A program made the translations under genes and the position numbers. Shown in pieces: positions 44,775-55,811 of a stretch of DNA of 64,000 bases. This stretch comes from Gemmatimonadota bacterium (GTDB lineage Bacteria > JBHIER01 > G020348925): the NCBI GenBank assembly GCA_020348925.1, contig CP070758.1:2416874-2480873 (forward strand), read 5' to 3'. The notes beneath the pieces are model-generated. The model did no database searches. It worked only from the letters and a program-made list of their open reading frames with translations, and had not been told where the DNA came from. How positions within the stretch are numbered: position 1 is the first letter of the stretch; every line of letters begins with the position of its first letter.

Positions 44775-47084
44775 ATGAAAAGGGGCCTTGTTCATGTCAC
44801 GGTGATGCTGGGGCTTCTGTGTGCCGCGCTCTTTTCTCGGGCTCAGGATTATCACTGGCCTTTAGAGGCCGAGCCGGCTGTGACGTCGACTTTTTGCGAG
44901 TATCGACCCGGCCACTTCCATTCCGGAATCGATCTCAAAACCTGGGGTGACGTCGGGTTGAAGGTCTATGCCATTGATGACGGTTATGTCTGGAGGGTGA
45001 AAGTGTCCCCGTGGGGCGGTGGCCGCTCCGTCTATTTGAAATTGACCCAGGGCTCTCTCGCCGCCTATTTTCACCTTTCAGCGTTTCATCCTTCCATTGA
45101 GAATGTGGTTGGACGCGAACAGGAGAGAGTGGGGCGCTACAGCATCGATCTTTTTCTTAGGCCAGGGGAAATTCCTGTCGCCTCCGGAGAGGTCATCGGT
45201 TATTCGGGGGAGAGCGGTATTGGGGGGCCTCATCTTCACTTTGAACTGCGCGATGAGGAGAACAGACCTCTCAATCCGCTCAGACATGGGTTCTGTGTTG
45301 AGGATACGATCCCTCCCACGGTTACGAAGGTGAGTGTCTCTCCGGTGGACCTGCAGTCGAGTGTGAACGGTGGGCACCGGACCTTGATTCTGCCCGTCCG
45401 GAAGGTTCGGGATGGCCTCTTTCGTGTCGATCAAGGGGTGACCATCACGGGATGTGTGGGCTTTGGCGTGTGTCTGTATGATCGGGCCAATGCCGCCCGG
45501 AACAAAGTGTCCGTCTACCGATTGGATCTTTCCGTGGACGGCGAGTTGATGTTTCGCACCCAGTACGATTCGTTCCCTTTTGAACGGACACGCCAGGTGG
45601 ACCTGGATCGAGATTTCTCCGTCAAGCGCGCCGGACACGGTCTGTTTCAGAGGTTGTACACGGTCAGGGGGAATGACCTCCCTTTTTACTCCGAGGTCGT
45701 TCCAGGGGGTCATGAAGGGGGACAAGGGGCTCGTGCGACACCACCGTGCGCCTGGACGTCGATGCCTGGCTGGCACGCGGTCCGAATTGTTGGAGCCGAT
45801 GTCAATGGCAATGAGGCCGTTGTTGAGATGGATGTTTTGGTCGATCAATCACCTCAGATCCTGGCCTGTGATGGCCGGCATGAGGACGGTCGACTCTCTC
45901 TCAAGGCACAGGCGAAAGACGATGACGACGAGGTGCGCCTGGTTTGCTTTGAATATTCGACGGATTTCGGAGCCCATTGGGCCGTTGTGGCCGTCGACTC
46001 AGCGAACAGTCCTACCGGTTCATACAGTGCCGAGGTTCAAAAGGGCCCGAACGAACCGTGTCAGGTGCGGGCCAGGGCCTGCGATGCTTTCGGTGTGTGG
46101 TCTGCCCCTCACATATGTTGTGTTACGGAGATGGAGGGTGCGGCCTATCCGGGCAACCGGATCGTTCAGTGGGAACCTCGATTTCAGAACACCTTTATCG
46201 AATGGACCCTGACGTCTGATCGACCTCTGGTGTCCACGCCACGTGTTACGCTTTTTCAGCCTTCGAATGCTCCTGTTTCCTTACGGGTGAACCGGCTCGA
46301 TGAACACAGCTTTGCCGTGCTTTCAACCTATGAACCGGATCCCAGGGGCCAGGCGGTGTTGGTCGTGGAGGCTCGCGATCTGGGGGGCGCTCCGTGTCGC
46401 ACTGAGATCCCGTGTGATGCCTTCAGAATTACGAGGGAGGATGGAGGGGTGGTGGTGTCCGAGGGGGCAAAGGTATCGGCGTCCTTTGAACCGGGCGGGG
46501 TGTACTGGGATCTCTGGGCCCGCATCGATATTGATTCGGTGTCCGAGCTTCCTGTGCTCCCCATGCGAAGCGATCCTTACCTCATGCGTCCCGATGATGT
46601 TCCCTTCGATAAGGGGGCACAGATCGCCTTTCGCTGGGGATTGGACAGGGGGTCCGCACAAAGAGTCGGGGTCTATCGGTTCCTTGAGGGAGGGGCGTGG
46701 GAGTATGTTGGATCCGAAAGGGATACCTTGAGCGAGATCATTTCAGCCGACGTCTACAGTTTTGGGATGTTTGCCCTCTTGGAGGATACGATTCCTCCGA
46801 GAATTTGGAACCTCAGACCGAAACAGGGGTCAAAAATCAGGACGAAAGGTCTCCGGCTTTTTGCTCGAATACGGGATGAGGGATCGGGTCTGGGCAGAGA
46901 GGGCGATCTCGTCATGGAGCTGGACGGCCGCCGGATGATCAGCGAATACGATCCGGAAGGAGCGTGGCTCCAGTATCGGGTGAAAGACCCTTTGTCCGTG
47001 GGTTTTCACCGATTGAGCGTGTCGGTCACGGATCTCGCCGGCAACACGACCACGCGAGAGAGTCTCTTTCAGGTGGTGCAGTAG
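44775..47084 (+). CDS. Exported M23-type peptidase-domain protein with extra beta domains
   Basis: 769 residues. A signal peptide (VTVMLGLLCAALFSRAQ) is followed by an M23/LytM domain with GHFHSGIDLKTWGD (metal His/Asp), VYAIDDGYVWRV and GGPHLHFELRDEENRPLNP (HxH). The long C-terminal part has Ig-like domains (VSVTDLAGNTTTRESLFQV at the end). LytM proteins cut peptidoglycan bridges or activate amidases; the first motif is HxxxxD-like and could be catalytic, but activity is not assured. Full family members are often smaller; the C-terminal extension is unusual. Confidence 0.85.
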   Translation: MKRGLVHVTVMLGLLCAALFSRAQDYHWPLEAEPAVTSTFCEYRPGHFHSGIDLKTWGDVGLKVYAIDDGYVWRVKVSPWGGGRSVYLKLTQGSLAAYFHLSAFHPSIENVVGREQERVGRYSIDLFLRPGEIPVASGEVIGYSGESGIGGPHLHFELRDEENRPLNPLRHGFCVEDTIPPTVTKVSVSPVDLQSSVNGGHRTLILPVRKVRDGLFRVDQGVTITGCVGFGVCLYDRANAARNKVSVYRLDLSVDGELMFRTQYDSFPFERTRQVDLDRDFSVKRAGHGLFQRLYTVRGNDLPFYSEVVPGGHEGGQGARATPPCAWTSMPGWHAVRIVGADVNGNEAVVEMDVLVDQSPQILACDGRHEDGRLSLKAQAKDDDDEVRLVCFEYSTDFGAHWAVVAVDSANSPTGSYSAEVQKGPNEPCQVRARACDAFGVWSAPHICCVTEMEGAAYPGNRIVQWEPRFQNTFIEWTLTSDRPLVSTPRVTLFQPSNAPVSLRVNRLDEHSFAVLSTYEPDPRGQAVLVVEARDLGGAPCRTEIPCDAFRITREDGGVVVSEGAKVSASFEPGGVYWDLWARIDIDSVSELPVLPMRSDPYLMRPDDVPFDKGAQIAFRWGLDRGSAQRVGVYRFLEGGAWEYVGSERDTLSEIISADVYSFGMFALLEDTIPPRIWNLRPKQGSKIRTKGLRLFARIRDEGSGLGREGDLVMELDGRRMISEYDPEGAWLQYRVKDPLSVGFHRLSVSVTDLAGNTTTRESLFQVVQ

Positions 47085-47106
47085 GTGGCGGAGCGGAGAC
47101 GAAACG

Positions 47107-47802
47107 GTGATCCCTTTTAAAGACGACAATCCGACGGAGCGCTATCCGTTCGTTACGGTATCGTTGATCCTGGCAAATGTTGTGGTCTTTCTCTATCAGC
47201 TCTCTCTGGGAAGAGGGGCGGAGCGGTTTCTCTTTCAGATGGGGGCCATCCCGTACGAGATCAGTCACATGGTGGATCTTCCTCCTCTGGCCGCAGTGCC
47301 GATTCCGCTGACGCTCATTTCTGCCATGTTCATGCACGGGGGCTTCATGCACTTGGGTGGCAACATGCTCTATTTGTGGATCTTCGGTGATAATGTCGAA
47401 GATGCCATGGGACGGTCCCGGTTCCTTCTCTTTTATCTGATCTGCGGTATCGCCGCCAGCGGACTCCACATCGCCATCGATCCCAACTCGAGAATTCCCA
47501 TGGTGGGGGCCAGCGGAGCGATTGCCGGAGTCTTGGGAGCCTACCTTCTTCTCTATCCGCAGGCGCGGGTGTACACGCTCCTCTTCCTCTTTTTCTTCAT
47601 TCAGGTCATACGGCTTCCGGCTCTGATGGTCCTGGGCTTCTGGTTCCTGTTACAGATTTTATACGGGTTACCCTCACTCGGCGGTATGCCCGGTGGGGGC
47701 GTGGCCTGGTTTGCGCACATAGGGGGATTTTTGGCCGGAATGATTTTGATCAAAGGATTTGTACGACCCAGACCGGCGAAGAAGATATGGTATTTCCGAT
47801 AA
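47107..47802 (+). CDS. Rhomboid-family intramembrane serine protease
   Basis: 231 residues with six to seven helices. The catalytic Ser is in VGASGAIAGVLGAYLLL and the catalytic His in WFAHIGGFLAGMILIKG; FMHGGFMHLGGNMLYLWIFG is the typical helix-2 motif. It cleaves membrane proteins within the bilayer; substrates are unknown. GTG start 47107, 22 bp after the previous gene, suggests an operon. Confidence 0.93.
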   Translation: MIPFKDDNPTERYPFVTVSLILANVVVFLYQLSLGRGAERFLFQMGAIPYEISHMVDLPPLAAVPIPLTLISAMFMHGGFMHLGGNMLYLWIFGDNVEDAMGRSRFLLFYLICGIAASGLHIAIDPNSRIPMVGASGAIAGVLGAYLLLYPQARVYTLLFLFFFIQVIRLPALMVLGFWFLLQILYGLPSLGGMPGGGVAWFAHIGGFLAGMILIKGFVRPRPAKKIWYFR

Positions 47803-47824
47803 TTATCGGTGGAAAGGAGGCGTT

Positions 47825-48313
47825 GTGAAAAGAGGGATTTTGTGCGTTGTGTTGCTGGCTCTTCTCATCGGAGCGTGCGGAAAACAAGAGGAGGCTGAAA
47901 AAGATGTTCTGATGGGCAAGCTCACGATGGCGGAGGTGTACGCGTCATCTCCGAAATTTCGTCAGAATTCAGAACGCTCGAGGCCGGATGAGGCCGTGGT
48001 TCAAAGGTTGCGGGCTATTCAACGGCACATCACCTTCAGGGTTTTTTTAGGCACGTGGTGCTCCGATTCTGAGGAGCACGTGCCGCCCTTTGAGGTCCTT
48101 ATGGAAGAAGTGAAGAATCCCTTTTTCGTAGTGGAGTACTACGGTGTCAACCGAGACATGTGCGATGGGATCAGAATGGCCAGAAGCCACAACATTCAGT
48201 ATGTGCCTACGTTCGTCCTTCTGGAGAAGAACAAGGAGATCGGCCGCATTGTAGAAACGCCGCAGGTCTCGATCGGGAAGGATATTCTGAACATCCTGGA
48301 GGGAGGGGTGTGA
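47825..48313 (+). CDS. Thioredoxin-like lipoprotein
   Basis: 162 residues. The signal and lipobox LLALLIGAC anchor it by lipid. The thioredoxin-like fold has FRVFLGTWCSDSEEHVPPF (CSDS, one Cys with Ser at the resolving position) and YVPTFVLLEKNKEIGRI (cis-Pro). With a single active-site Cys it cannot work as a normal CxxC oxidoreductase; it may bind thiols or serve as a chaperone. aaaggagg precedes GTG 47825. The stop overlaps the dnaE start as TGATG. Confidence 0.8.
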   Translation: MKRGILCVVLLALLIGACGKQEEAEKDVLMGKLTMAEVYASSPKFRQNSERSRPDEAVVQRLRAIQRHITFRVFLGTWCSDSEEHVPPFEVLMEEVKNPFFVVEYYGVNRDMCDGIRMARSHNIQYVPTFVLLEKNKEIGRIVETPQVSIGKDILNILEGGV

Positions 48314-49713
48314 TGGCTCAGGGGACGTTCGTTCATCTTCACACGCACACCCACTACAGTCTGTTGGACGGTGCCTCTCGCATCGACAGTTTGGTCTCGG
48401 CGGCAAAGGAATTTCACATGGGAGCTCTGGCTATCACGGATCACGGAAACATGTTCGGGGCGATCGAGTTCTACCAAAAGGCCATGAAAGCAGGGATTAA
48501 GCCCATCATCGGGTGCGAGGTGTACGTGGCTCCCGGAGATCGACGGGACCGGACGTCCGCCAGAGGGATGTCCGATGCCAGTTTTCATCTTATTCTTCTG
48601 GCGAAAGACAAGCGAGGGTATGAGAATTTGATGCAGCTGTCCTCGCTGGCCTATTTGGAGGGATTTTACTACCGACCCCGGGTGGACAAGGAAATATTAT
48701 CCCTGTATCATGAGGGATTGATCGGTCTTTCCGCCTGTCTGAAAGGGGAAGTGGCACACGCTGTGTTGCACGATCAGCTCGACAAGGCAAAAGAGACCGC
48801 CTCGTATTACCTTGATCTTTTCGGTCCGGGTAATTTTTTTCTGGAAATACAGGATCACGGTATTGAGGAAGAAGCCCGAGTCCGTCAGGCCTTTCAAGAG
48901 ATGAGTCGGGAACTGGGAATCCCCCTGGTGGCCACAAACGACTGCCATTACCTGCACAAAAGAGATGCCGCGGCCCACGATATTCTTCTCTGTCTCCAGA
49001 CGGGCAAAGATCGGGACGATCCCAACCGGCTCCGCTTTTCAACCGATGAGGCGTATTTTAAATCTTCACCGGAGATGACCGATCTCTTCTCCGAGATACC
49101 GGAAGCCTGCGACAACACGCTGAAAATCGCGGAGAAATGCAATCTCCTGTTGGATTTTGGGAGATCGCACCTGCCCCATTACACGGTTCCGAAGGGATTT
49201 GAGAGTCTGGATACCTATTTGGAAAGTATGGCTCGACAGGGCTTGGCTGAACGGTATTCGAAAGTGACGCCCGGCATGGAGGAGCGACTGGAATACGAGA
49301 TCAAGTCCATCGTAAAAATGGGGTACTCCGGCTATTTTCTCATCGTCAAGGACTTCATCGATTACGCCCGGAAAGAGGGCATCGCCGTCGGGCCGGGCAG
49401 GGGATCAGCCGCTGGAAGCCTCGTGTCCTACGCCTTGGGGATTACGGACGTCGATCCCATCAGATATGGTCTCATCTTTGAGCGGTTTCTCAATCCCGAA
49501 CGCGTGACGTTGCCTGACATCGATATTGATTTTTCTGATTGGGGTCGGGATAGAATTATTGAGTACGTCAAGGAGAAATATGGGCAGGAGAACGTGACCC
49601 AGATAATTACCTTTGGGACGATGGCGGCCAGGGCGGCTATTCGAGATGTGGGTAGGGTCCTGAAGATTTCGTACGCTGAGGCCGATCGCTTGGCAAAGCT
49701 GGTGCCTTTTTAG
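48313..49713 (+). CDS. dnaE: DNA polymerase III alpha subunit, N-terminal part (ends at in-frame amber)
   Basis: 466 residues. PHP domain (FVHLHTHTHYSLLDGASRI, LAITDHGNMFGAIEFY) and the first part of the polymerase domain (GPGRGSAAGSLVSYALGI, and the palm motif TLPDIDIDFSDWGR with two catalytic Asp). Translation meets TAG at 49711-49713 in the middle of a conserved stretch (LAKLVPF-TAG-IGMTL). The same frame continues immediately as the C-terminal part, so the original gene was 1149 residues. The third catalytic Asp lies downstream, so this half alone cannot polymerise DNA. Confidence 0.93.
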   Translation: MAQGTFVHLHTHTHYSLLDGASRIDSLVSAAKEFHMGALAITDHGNMFGAIEFYQKAMKAGIKPIIGCEVYVAPGDRRDRTSARGMSDASFHLILLAKDKRGYENLMQLSSLAYLEGFYYRPRVDKEILSLYHEGLIGLSACLKGEVAHAVLHDQLDKAKETASYYLDLFGPGNFFLEIQDHGIEEEARVRQAFQEMSRELGIPLVATNDCHYLHKRDAAAHDILLCLQTGKDRDDPNRLRFSTDEAYFKSSPEMTDLFSEIPEACDNTLKIAEKCNLLLDFGRSHLPHYTVPKGFESLDTYLESMARQGLAERYSKVTPGMEERLEYEIKSIVKMGYSGYFLIVKDFIDYARKEGIAVGPGRGSAAGSLVSYALGITDVDPIRYGLIFERFLNPERVTLPDIDIDFSDWGRDRIIEYVKEKYGQENVTQIITFGTMAARAAIRDVGRVLKISYAEADRLAKLVPF

Positions 49714-49719
49714 ATTGGA

Positions 49720-51762
49720 ATGACGCTGCACAAGGCCCTGGATACAGTCCACGAGTTGAGGCAGCTCGTCGACTCGGACGGACGCTATCAGGAGCTCATG
49801 GACTATGCCCAGACGTTGGAGGGCATCGCCCGCCACGCCTCCACTCATGCGGCCGGTGTCGTGATCACACCCCAAAAACTGACGAAATACGTTCCTCTTT
49901 TCAAATCGACGAAGGGCGAGGTGACCACCCAGTACGACATGAAGTGTGTTGAGGAGATCGGTCTCCTGAAGATGGATTTCTTGGGACTTCGGACGCTGTC
50001 TGTGATCCAGGAGGCGACGGAGCTGATAGCCGAAAACAGAGGGGTGGCCATCGATTGGGCGCACATCCCTCTGGACGACACGAGAACGTTCCGCCTCCTG
50101 TCCGGAGGTGAGACAGTGGGGGTTTTTCAGTTTGAGAGTCCCGGCATGCGGGATTATTTGCGGAAGCTCAAGCCCGAATCGATCGAGGACATGATTGCCA
50201 TGAATGCCCTGTACCGACCAGGCCCCCTCAGCGGTGACATGATTGATGATTTTATTCATCGCAAGCACGGTTTCAAGCGCATTCAATACGAGCATCCTCT
50301 GCTCGAACCCATATTGAGGGAGACCTACGGCGTCATCGTCTATCAGGAGCAGGTGATGCATATCGCCAGTCAGTTGGCGGGCTTCAGCCTGGGGAAAGCC
50401 GACATGCTGCGGCGAGCGATGGGGAAAAAGCAGATGGATATTATGGCCGAGCAGCGGGAGGAATTTGTGGTGGGCGCGACGAAAAAGGGGATAAAAAAAG
50501 CGACGGCCAACAAGATCTTTGACCTCATGGCCCATTTCGCCGGATACGGTTTCAACAAATCTCACAGCGCGGCCTACGCCCACATCGCCTATCAGACCGC
50601 GTATTTGAAGGCCCATTATCCCTTGGAGTTCATGGCCGCGACCATGAGCAGCGAGATGGATAACACCGATCGTATTGTCGTCCTCATCGAGGAATGCCGG
50701 AGGATGGGTATTGAAGTCCTCCCGCCCGATGTGAACGAGAGTCAGGCCAGGTTCCGGGTGTTGGACAAGGGGCTCCGGTTCGCCTTGGGGGCCATTAAGA
50801 ATGTCGGTCTCGGCGCGATTGACTCCATCGTCACAACGAGGCGGGATCATGGCCCGTTCACATCCCTGTACGACTTCTGTCAACGGGTGGATCTCCGGCT
50901 GGTCAACAAGCGGGTGATCGAGAGCCTTATTCAGGCGGGGGCCATGGATTCCCTCCAGGGTCATCGGGCCCAGCTCATGGCCGTTGTGGAACAGGCCATT
51001 GAGGCGGCCCAAACATATCAGAATGACCGCCTGCGGGGTCAGACGTCCCTCTTCGAGGAGACCGGTTCCGGGAGTGGATTGGCAATCACGTTTCAAAGCT
51101 TGCCCGATGTTCCGGAATGGCCGGTGAATGAAGGCTTGGCCAAGGAGAAGGACGTTCTTGGGTTCTATGTGTCCGGCCATCCCCTGGCCAGATTTGAGGA
51201 GGAGATCAAGAGCTTTGCGACGCACGCGATCAGTTCTCTCGAAGCGACACGAGAGAATCAAGAGATCGTCTTGGGAGGATCCCTCATTGCGGTTAAGCAG
51301 ATCACGGACCGAAAAGGGAATCCCATGGCTTTTGGCACGTTGGAGGATTTCACCGGGACCACGGAGGTTCTTTTCTTTTCCGATTTGTACGGGAAAAGTC
51401 GGACGGTCGTTGCCAACGGATCGATGGTGCTCATTCGGGGGAGAGTATCGATCAAAGACGAAGAGGTGAAAGTCATCGCCCTGGAGGTCACGCCGCTCTC
51501 GGAGGTTCGACAGGAAGTCCCGACGACGGTTCATATCTCCATGTCGACCGCAGGCCTGGAGGATGATACGATCATGACGCTGGCCAACATCCTGGAGCAG
51601 AGTCCGGGCCAATGTGCGGTCTGTCTTCATCTGGAAACACTGCACAGCGGGAAGGTTACGGTGCGCTCGCAGAAATATCGGGTAACCCCCACATCGGAAG
51701 CAATCGACCATGTGCGGTCCCTCGTTGGGGAGGAGGCGGTATGGTTGGGTCACGGTTCGTGA
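49720..51762 (+). CDS. dnaE: DNA polymerase III alpha subunit, C-terminal part (same frame after the amber)
   Basis: 680 residues from the first ATG after the stop, in the same frame as the N-terminal part. It has [28 protein letters not shown] (third catalytic Asp), [25 protein letters not shown], the helix-hairpin-helix region, and an OB-fold ([23 protein letters not shown]). Together with the preceding ORF it makes a full-length DnaE. No ribosome site precedes ATG 49720, so independent translation looks poor. Confidence 0.92.
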   Translation: MTLHKALDTVHELRQLVDSDGRYQELMDYAQTLEGIARHASTHAAGVVITPQKLTKYVPLFKSTKGEVTTQYDMKCVEEIGLLKMDFLGLRTLSVIQEATELIAENRGVAIDWAHIPLDDTRTFRLLSGGETVGVFQFESPGMRDYLRKLKPESIEDMIAMNALYRPGPLSGDMIDDFIHRKHGFKRIQYEHPLLEPILRETYGVIVYQEQVMHIASQLAGFSLGKADMLRRAMGKKQMDIMAEQREEFVVGATKKGIKKATANKIFDLMAHFAGYGFNKSHSAAYAHIAYQTAYLKAHYPLEFMAATMSSEMDNTDRIVVLIEECRRMGIEVLPPDVNESQARFRVLDKGLRFALGAIKNVGLGAIDSIVTTRRDHGPFTSLYDFCQRVDLRLVNKRVIESLIQAGAMDSLQGHRAQLMAVVEQAIEAAQTYQNDRLRGQTSLFEETGSGSGLAITFQSLPDVPEWPVNEGLAKEKDVLGFYVSGHPLARFEEEIKSFATHAISSLEATRENQEIVLGGSLIAVKQITDRKGNPMAFGTLEDFTGTTEVLFFSDLYGKSRTVVANGSMVLIRGRVSIKDEEVKVIALEVTPLSEVRQEVPTTVHISMSTAGLEDDTIMTLANILEQSPGQCAVCLHLETLHSGKVTVRSQKYRVTPTSEAIDHVRSLVGEEAVWLGHGS

Positions 51763-51943
51763 GTCGCCTGATCATCCCCGGGGGCACGTCTGCGGAACAC
51801 GCGCGATGGGAGGCATCACCCCTCTGATGGGGCGGGGCGATGAGGGCAGTTCCGATTTTTTCCTTGCATCCATCCCCAAAAAGTGCTATAGTTATATATG
51901 CAGGTTTGAGGAAGAGCGTCACGTTTATTCTGGATGCGATGTC

Positions 51944-53479
51944 ATGTTAGCTCGGATTTTCGCCAGCGCAGTACTGGGGATCGATGCCTACATTGTTGAG
52001 GTGGAGGCGGACATCGTCCGCGGATTGCCCTCGTTCTCCACCGTTGGTCTGCCCGACGGCGCCGTCAAGGAGAGCAAGGAGCGGGTCACAGCCGCAATCA
52101 AAAATTCCGGATTTCAGTTTCCGCTGAAGAGGATCACCATCAATCTTGCCCCGGCGGACATACGTAAGGAAGGAGCTGCTTTCGACTTGCCCATTGCCGT
52201 TGGCATTCTGGCGGCCGTGGGACACGTCAGCACGAAGCGCCTCAAGGGATGCGTCGTCTTAGGGGAACTATCCCTGGATGGAGGATTGCGACCTGTCAAG
52301 GGTGTGCTTCCCGTGGCGGTTCATGTGCGAGATCAGGGCCTTGAAGGTATCGTTCTGCCCCAGGAAAACGCCAGGGAAGCTGCCATTGTGGATGGGATTC
52401 ACGTGTACCCGGTCCAGACGCTTCAGGAAGCGGTTGATTTCCTGAACGGGGAGCGTCCTCTCGAGCCCTTTCACGTGAATGTGGCTGAACTGTTTGACGT
52501 CGGGTCTCGGTATGAGGTGACGTTTTCTGATGTGAAGGGACAGGAGCATGTGAAGCGGGCCCTGGAAGTGGCTGCGGCCGGAGGACACAATGTCGTTCTT
52601 ATTGGACCCCCTGGAACGGGGAAGACGATGTTGGCCCGCCGCGTGCCCACTATTCTCCCGGACATGACCCTGGAGGAGGCACTGGAGACGACGAAGATCC
52701 ACAGTGTCGCCGGTCTTCTGGAGCCTGAACGGGCGCTGGTCGCAACCCGCCCCTTCCGAGCACCTCACCATACCATCAGCGATGCGGGATTGATCGGCGG
52801 CGGTCATGTTCCCAGACCAGGCGAGGTGAGTCTGGCCCATTACGGTGTGCTCTTTCTGGACGAACTTCCGGAGTTTAAACGGAATGTCCTGGAGGTCCTG
52901 CGCCAGCCCATGGAGGATAACAAAGTGACCATTTCCCGGGCCGCCTTCTCCCTGACGTATCCTGCCTCGTTTCTCCTTATTGGAGCCATGAACCCCTGCC
53001 CCTGTGGCTATCTGACTGATCCCACGAGCGAATGCACCTGCACGCCTCTCCAAGTGCAACGCTACATGTCGAAGATCTCAGGACCGCTTTTGGATCGGAT
53101 CGACATTCACATTGAGGTGCCTCCGGTCCACTATAAAGAGCTCTCGGGCGAGCCCACGGGCGAATCGTCCGAGACGATACGCGAGCGGATCAATCGTGCT
53201 CGCCGTATCCAGTTGAAGCGATTCAGCGCACGTGAACACATGTTCTGCAATGCCCATATGGAGGCCAGGGACATTCGAACCTACTGCACCATTGATGACA
53301 AGGGTGACGATTTATTGCGCCTGGCGATCACGCGTCTCGGACTAAGCGCCAGGGCCTACGACCGCATTCTCAAGGTTTCGAGAACGATCGCTGACCTGGA
53401 AGGTGCAGCGGACATACTGCCTGAGCATATCAGTGAGGCCATTCAGTATCGGAGTCTGGATAGGAATCTATGGATGTGA
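51944..53479 (+). CDS. comM: YifB/ComM-family Mg-chelatase-like AAA ATPase
   Basis: 511 residues. An N-terminal Lon-like domain ([36 protein letters not shown]) precedes an AAA+ module with Walker [17 protein letters not shown], Walker [10 protein letters not shown], and the family motif [38 protein letters not shown] is typical. In other bacteria ComM is a helicase promoting branch migration in natural transformation. The start at 51944 fits the family. It overlaps the next gene by 10 bp. Confidence 0.93.
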   Translation: MLARIFASAVLGIDAYIVEVEADIVRGLPSFSTVGLPDGAVKESKERVTAAIKNSGFQFPLKRITINLAPADIRKEGAAFDLPIAVGILAAVGHVSTKRLKGCVVLGELSLDGGLRPVKGVLPVAVHVRDQGLEGIVLPQENAREAAIVDGIHVYPVQTLQEAVDFLNGERPLEPFHVNVAELFDVGSRYEVTFSDVKGQEHVKRALEVAAAGGHNVVLIGPPGTGKTMLARRVPTILPDMTLEEALETTKIHSVAGLLEPERALVATRPFRAPHHTISDAGLIGGGHVPRPGEVSLAHYGVLFLDELPEFKRNVLEVLRQPMEDNKVTISRAAFSLTYPASFLLIGAMNPCPCGYLTDPTSECTCTPLQVQRYMSKISGPLLDRIDIHIEVPPVHYKELSGEPTGESSETIRERINRARRIQLKRFSAREHMFCNAHMEARDIRTYCTIDDKGDDLLRLAITRLGLSARAYDRILKVSRTIADLEGAADILPEHISEAIQYRSLDRNLWM

Positions 53480-55494
53480 GTATGGAGTTTCGGAACACAA
53501 AGAGGGCCGTCGTAACCTTTCTGCTTTTGTGGTGGTGTGCTTTCGATGCAGGTCTTGTGGCCGATACCTATGTGGTCACACATACGGGTGATTCAGGCGC
53601 GGCATCCCTCCATGAGGCCGTCGTAAGGGCCAACAGTCGTTCGGGTGCGGATACGGTGGCATTCAACATTCTCATGGACGATCCCGGTTTCAACGGGGAT
53701 GTCTGGAAAATAGAACTTTCCTGTGCCTGCGAAATGATCGACGACTCCACGTGCATCGATGGTTACAGCCAGACACAATTTTCCGGCGACACCAATCTCG
53801 AAGGTCCTGAAATAGAGATCTCGTTTTTCGGGACCCTGTTTGCGGTCAACTCGTCCCACGGCACCATAAGGGGCCTTATCCTGAACGGGTTTGAAACGAC
53901 CGCTGTCAGGATACGCGGTGGCGGCTTCAACAGAGTCTGCGAGAATTACATAGGCACGGATTTCCGTGGTCTCACGTCCGCCTGTCAGGGTCTCGGGATC
54001 CATATATCAAAAGGGGCCCACGACAACAGAGTCTTTTCCAACCTCATCTCTGGAACTGTGCCCGCGGGCGTCTATATGGAGGGGGATAATGTGGAGCGAA
54101 ATAGTATTCAGGGAAACACAATTGGGACGGACAAAGATGGGTCGAAGGTTATTGGCGGGGGAAACAAGGGACACGGGATTTTTGTCTTAAGCAACCTCTT
54201 GACCTTTCAAGGCCCTGAGGAAAACACGATTGTGGGCAATACGATCGCCGGATTCCAATGGGGTGTCTATTTGGCCGGTGCCGGTACCGATAATAATGTT
54301 GTCGAGGGGAATTATATCGGCATCACCGCCGGGGGCATCCTGTTGGGCAACCGGGATGCGGGCGTCCACCTGTGCGATGGGCCGAAACACAACCGGGTCA
54401 TCGATAACATCGTGGCAGGCGTCAGCGGTGGTTCCGCCTTCAATTCCGGGGTGAATATCAATGGCTCCCAGACATGGGATAACCTCATTGAAGCCAACAC
54501 CGTGATCTCAAATTATTACGGGATATCACTCTCCGGATGGGCGGGTGGGGTACACGAAGACACGTGCTTGAATGAACATTGCGTCAACTGCCTGTCTCGA
54601 AACATAATCCGGAATAATGAGAGTCACGGGGTTTACGTGGCCAGCATGAACTCCAGCAACAGAATATGGGAAAACACGATCGCCGACAATGAGGGAGACG
54701 GTATCCATATCGCCGGTACGAACAACGGCATCATCGTAACCAGAAATTCAATTTTCAACAACGGTGGCTTCGGAATCTGGAGCAGCATCCCGGCTCCCCA
54801 ATTTCAAACATACCAGGATTATGCGGTCCATGGGACAGCCAGGCCGTACGCGATAATTGAACTCTTCTCCGACAGCTTCAACCAGGGTGCGCGGTTCTTG
54901 GGTGAGACCGAAGCGGATGCTTCGGGCTCTTTTCACTTTGATATTTCACATTCGCAGACCTCCGGGGTCGTGACCGCTACGGCGACCCATGGAGAGGCAG
55001 GGACTTCCGGATTTTCGTCGCCCCTGACGATCCCCTTATCGATTACGTCTTCAATGCTTGCGGAGGGATGGAAAGGGATCGCCTACGGCGACACCCTGTC
55101 TGCGATTGGGGGCAAACCGCCCTATGTCTGGGCTCTTGTTACCGGGTCTCTGCCTTCAGGATTGCTCTTGAATTCGGAGGGGATCATCTCCGGAACTCCG
55201 GGCGAGGCGGATACGGCCGAATTTGCGGTGGAACTGTCCGATGATGCGGGAGCGACGGACATCCGGACGCTCACCCTGGCCGTCCATCCGTGCCCGAAAG
55301 GCGATGTGAACGGTGATGGTGAAGTCGACATAGCGGACGTCCTGCGTGTCATAAATATTATTCTGCGAGTCGGAGGCTCACCGACGGCGCATGAAATCTG
55401 TGCTGCGGACGGTAACGGTGACGGTCGCATTGATATTCTCGATGTCGTGGGAATAGTGAACATGATTCTTGGAGCAGGAAGATACACACAGTGA
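53470..55494 (+). CDS. Secreted parallel beta-helix protein with putative Ig domain and dockerin
   Basis: 674 residues. A signal peptide ([20 protein letters not shown]) precedes ~450 residues of right-handed beta-helix repeats (many NxIxGN/NTIxGN turns, for example [14 protein letters not shown] and [14 protein letters not shown]). Next is a putative Ig domain ending [18 protein letters not shown]. The C-terminus is a complete dockerin: [20 protein letters not shown] and [20 protein letters not shown]. Dockerins normally bind cohesins; none is visible here. Start alternatives are ATG 53470 and 53482. Confidence 0.85.
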   Translation: MDVSMEFRNTKRAVVTFLLLWWCAFDAGLVADTYVVTHTGDSGAASLHEAVVRANSRSGADTVAFNILMDDPGFNGDVWKIELSCACEMIDDSTCIDGYSQTQFSGDTNLEGPEIEISFFGTLFAVNSSHGTIRGLILNGFETTAVRIRGGGFNRVCENYIGTDFRGLTSACQGLGIHISKGAHDNRVFSNLISGTVPAGVYMEGDNVERNSIQGNTIGTDKDGSKVIGGGNKGHGIFVLSNLLTFQGPEENTIVGNTIAGFQWGVYLAGAGTDNNVVEGNYIGITAGGILLGNRDAGVHLCDGPKHNRVIDNIVAGVSGGSAFNSGVNINGSQTWDNLIEANTVISNYYGISLSGWAGGVHEDTCLNEHCVNCLSRNIIRNNESHGVYVASMNSSNRIWENTIADNEGDGIHIAGTNNGIIVTRNSIFNNGGFGIWSSIPAPQFQTYQDYAVHGTARPYAIIELFSDSFNQGARFLGETEADASGSFHFDISHSQTSGVVTATATHGEAGTSGFSSPLTIPLSITSSMLAEGWKGIAYGDTLSAIGGKPPYVWALVTGSLPSGLLLNSEGIISGTPGEADTAEFAVELSDDAGATDIRTLTLAVHPCPKGDVNGDGEVDIADVLRVINIILRVGGSPTAHEICAADGNGDGRIDILDVVGIVNMILGAGRYTQ

Positions 55495-55811
55495 TCGACA
55501 AAAATATGCACTCCTGGTTGAATTCTTTCACAATTTTGAATTATATTTGAGGTATGAAACTGGAAAGGGTGCCTGAGAATGAACGAAGAAGATTTCGAGA
55601 GGGCCCTTTCCGGATCTCTGCGAACCTCGCAGAGCGAGGTGAAGCACTCTCTTGACACCGTAGGGTCATTGCGGAGACGCCGTGTCTTGGTACAGGACAC
55701 ATTCCGCCCGTGGCGATTTCAGGCGTTTCATCGTTCGCTCGGGACAGAGTTTCATCCTCTCTGCGGAAATCTGCTGATCCTTGCAGCGAGAATATGAAGG
55801 AGTTATCGAGT
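55495..55811. other. Intergenic region before the propeller-dockerin gene
   Basis: Contains a promoter-like pair TTGAAT-17-TTATAT (55518-55546). A 72-codon ORF (55579-55797) with gaaaggg upstream follows, but its C-terminal half looks non-protein-like, so I do not annotate it. A fragment ggtcattgcgg resembles the REP core. Confidence 0.45.
55518..55546 (+). promoter_or_regulatory. Possible promoter of the propeller-dockerin gene
   Basis: TTGAAT (55518-55523), 17 bp, TTATAT (55541-55546). It would give a ~260-nt leader before the 55812 start. Confidence 0.4.

Noticed and set aside
48313-51762. Split-intein or genuinely two-subunit DnaE
   Set aside because: No intein residues at the junction; the halves are one continuous frame separated only by a stop codon.
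55579-55797. 72-codon ORF behind a possible promoter and gaaaggg site
   Set aside because: The C-terminal half is Arg/Leu-rich random-looking sequence overlapping a REP-like fragment; no family resemblance.
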